Assembly: GCA_029207755.1 (NCBI GenBank)
Contig: JARCOQ010000001.1
Span: 94,057,640 to 94,121,639, forward strand
DNA length: 64,000 nt
Source of the DNA: Chamaea fasciata
Taxonomy: Eukaryota > Chordata > Aves > Passeriformes > Sylviidae
Direction: 5' to 3'
The notes below the pieces were generated by a model. The model saw only the letters and a program-made list of their open reading frames with translations. It searched no databases and had not been told where the DNA came from. Position numbers and translations under genes: made by a program. Positions 63,024 through 64,000 of the stretch are shown here, piece by piece (position 1 is the first letter of the stretch; every line of letters begins with the position of its first letter).

Positions 63024-63607
63024 TGTCATGGCTTAATCCCAGGCAGGAACTAAGTACCATGCAAAGACTCACTTCTCCACCAGTGGGACGGAAAAGACAA
63101 TCAGAAGAGTAAAAGAGAGAAACTTATGGGTTGAGATAAAAACAGTTCAATAACTAAAATCAAACACACACATCCATATAAATAAAATTAAGGAATTCCT
63201 ACACTATTTCCCATGGGCGGGCAGGTGTCCAGCCAACCCCAGGACAGCAGGGCCCCATCACGCATAATGGTGACTTGGGAATGCAAACTCCCTCACTTCA
63301 AACGTCCCTTCCTTTCTCCTTCTTCTCCTCACTTTATATACTGAGCTTGATGCCATAGTCTGGAAAATACCTTTGGTCAGTTGGGATCACCTGTCCCAAC
63401 TCTGTCCCTTCCCATCTTCCCATGAGCCTCCAGTTCCCTTGCAAACGTGACAGTACAAAAAGCAGTAAAAAGCCAAAAATGCTGTGACTCTGTATCAGCA
63501 ATGACAAAAGCATCTCTATATTATCAACACTGTTTTCAGCACAAATTCAAAGCCCAGTACTAGCCATTGTGAAGAAAATTAACTGCACCCCAGCCAAAAC
63601 CAGCACA
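63024..63607 (-). mobile_element. Solo LTR of an avian ERVL-type retrovirus, 584 bp
   Basis: Read on the minus strand this LTR begins TGTGCTGGTTTTGGCTGGGG and ends GGGATTAAGCCATGACA, so it has the TG...CA termini of retroviral LTRs. Internal landmarks in LTR sense order are AATTTGTGCTGAAAACAGTGTTGATAA, GGTGATCCCAACTGACC, the TATA box TATATAAAG (plus-strand 63332-63340), CCCAAGTCACCATTATGCGTGATGG, and AACTGTTTTTATCTCAACCC. Direct 5-bp duplications lie immediately outside both ends and no gag, pol or env sequence is present, so it is the product of recombination between two LTRs. Where I recall related copies carrying an ATTAAA poly(A) signal, this one reads ATTGAA (minus strand, 63146-63151). 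It is full length and less diverged than the copy at 55645. The assignment to the ERVL class rests on the duplication length and overall resemblance. Confidence 0.92.
63332..63340 (-). promoter_or_regulatory. LTR TATA box
   Basis: TATATAAAG on the minus strand, at the same relative position as CATATAAAG in the LTR at 55645. It would direct transcription leftwards out of the LTR if still active. Confidence 0.65.
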
Positions 63608-63612
63608 GAGAT

Positions 63613-64000
63613 TGAGTAAGAAGGTTTGATCATGGCAAAGGCTGTTGATTAGTGGTTCAAAAACTGGTTCTGATTTTGCCTATGGTTTGTGCTGCTATTA
63701 AGTGCAGAAAAAACTTATTACCCTGCTCCAGAATTAGGAGGCATACCCACTAAAACAAGGGACAGCATTCTAATTTGAAGAAGCTAAGTATTCATGCAGG
63801 TCTATATTGCATAATTACTACATTATTTTATAAATACACAGAGCATACCCAAATAGTTCAGCTTATTCTATGTGGATCACTTCACTTACTGCTGAAATGC
63901 AGCTCTCTTTGTTTATAATCCAAGTAATGCAATGAGTTTACTTCTAAAAAAGACCCTTGAGTTTGCTGCCTGCATCTTAGGGTCCCACATGTTTTATCTC
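63613..64000. other. Unique non-coding sequence, no gene seen
   Basis: AT-rich flank of the solo LTR. No repeat, exon or RNA was recognised up to the window end. Confidence 0.5.

Larger units (their letters stand above)
63019..63612 (-). repeat. Target-site duplication flanking the solo LTR
   Basis: GAGAT at 63019-63023 and GAGAT at 63608-63612 directly abut the two LTR ends. A 5-bp duplication is the length made by ERVL-type (class III) integrases, and its intactness supports a single insertion without later rearrangement. Confidence 0.9.

Noticed and set aside
1..64000. CRISPR arrays, bacterial operons, rRNA and tRNA genes
   Set aside because: No regularly spaced repeats, no cloverleaf-type sequence that I could recognise and no prokaryotic gene density. 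The repeats are those of a bird genome.

Overview
The window looks like nuclear DNA from a bird, and no gene can be supported in it. The bird call rests on repeats. CR1 (chicken repeat 1) LINE fragments are the dominant interspersed element, several ending in the typical octamer-like ATTCTGTG tail. There is also a solo LTR of an avian endogenous-retrovirus type with a perfect 5-bp target-site duplication. SINEs are essentially absent, the base composition is AT-rich with few CpGs, and there are many A-, T- and G/T-rich low-complexity tracts. There is no operon structure, no rRNA, no CRISPR array and no tRNA I could recognise. Most open reading frames are short, many begin at non-ATG codons, and none shows a recognisable domain. 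Their length distribution is about what chance gives in 64 kb of AT-rich DNA.

Layout. 1-4 kb is unique AT-rich sequence with a short palindromic AT/GT microsatellite and T-rich tracts. 4.02-4.89 kb is a CR1 copy on the + strand. 4.9-17.8 kb is unique sequence. 17.83-18.30 kb is an old, diverged CR1/L3-like LINE fragment (+). 18.3-26.1 kb is unique and includes AT-rich blocks that read like conserved non-coding elements (about 16.85-17.47, 20.76-21.24 and 25.03-25.50 kb). 26.10-26.26 kb is a degraded CR1 tail (-). 26.3-37.4 kb holds homopolymer tracts (A30, G18, T21), one copy of a dispersed old repeat (31.16 kb) and a long enhancer-like block (36.40-37.06 kb). 37.44-37.65 kb is a pure 42-unit GGAA array. 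38-48 kb is unique. 47.98-48.43 kb is a CR1 (+) carrying an internal GGGGT expansion. 52.53-52.69 kb is a CR1 tail (-). 55.65-55.94 kb is a truncated LTR (+). 57.79-58.60 kb is a CR1 (-). 61.65-61.70 kb is a second copy of the dispersed repeat. 63.02-63.61 kb is the intact solo LTR (-).

The most economical reading is a gene-poor intergenic interval, or a very large intron, of a bird chromosome. If it has a function, it most likely lies in distal regulatory elements rather than proteins. I found no convincing novel molecular system. The best leads are the candidate conserved non-coding blocks, the two related LTRs in opposite orientation, the purine-only GGAA array, and two protein-like open frames (23183-23716 on the minus strand and 59717-59983 on the plus strand) that only a database search could confirm or dismiss.
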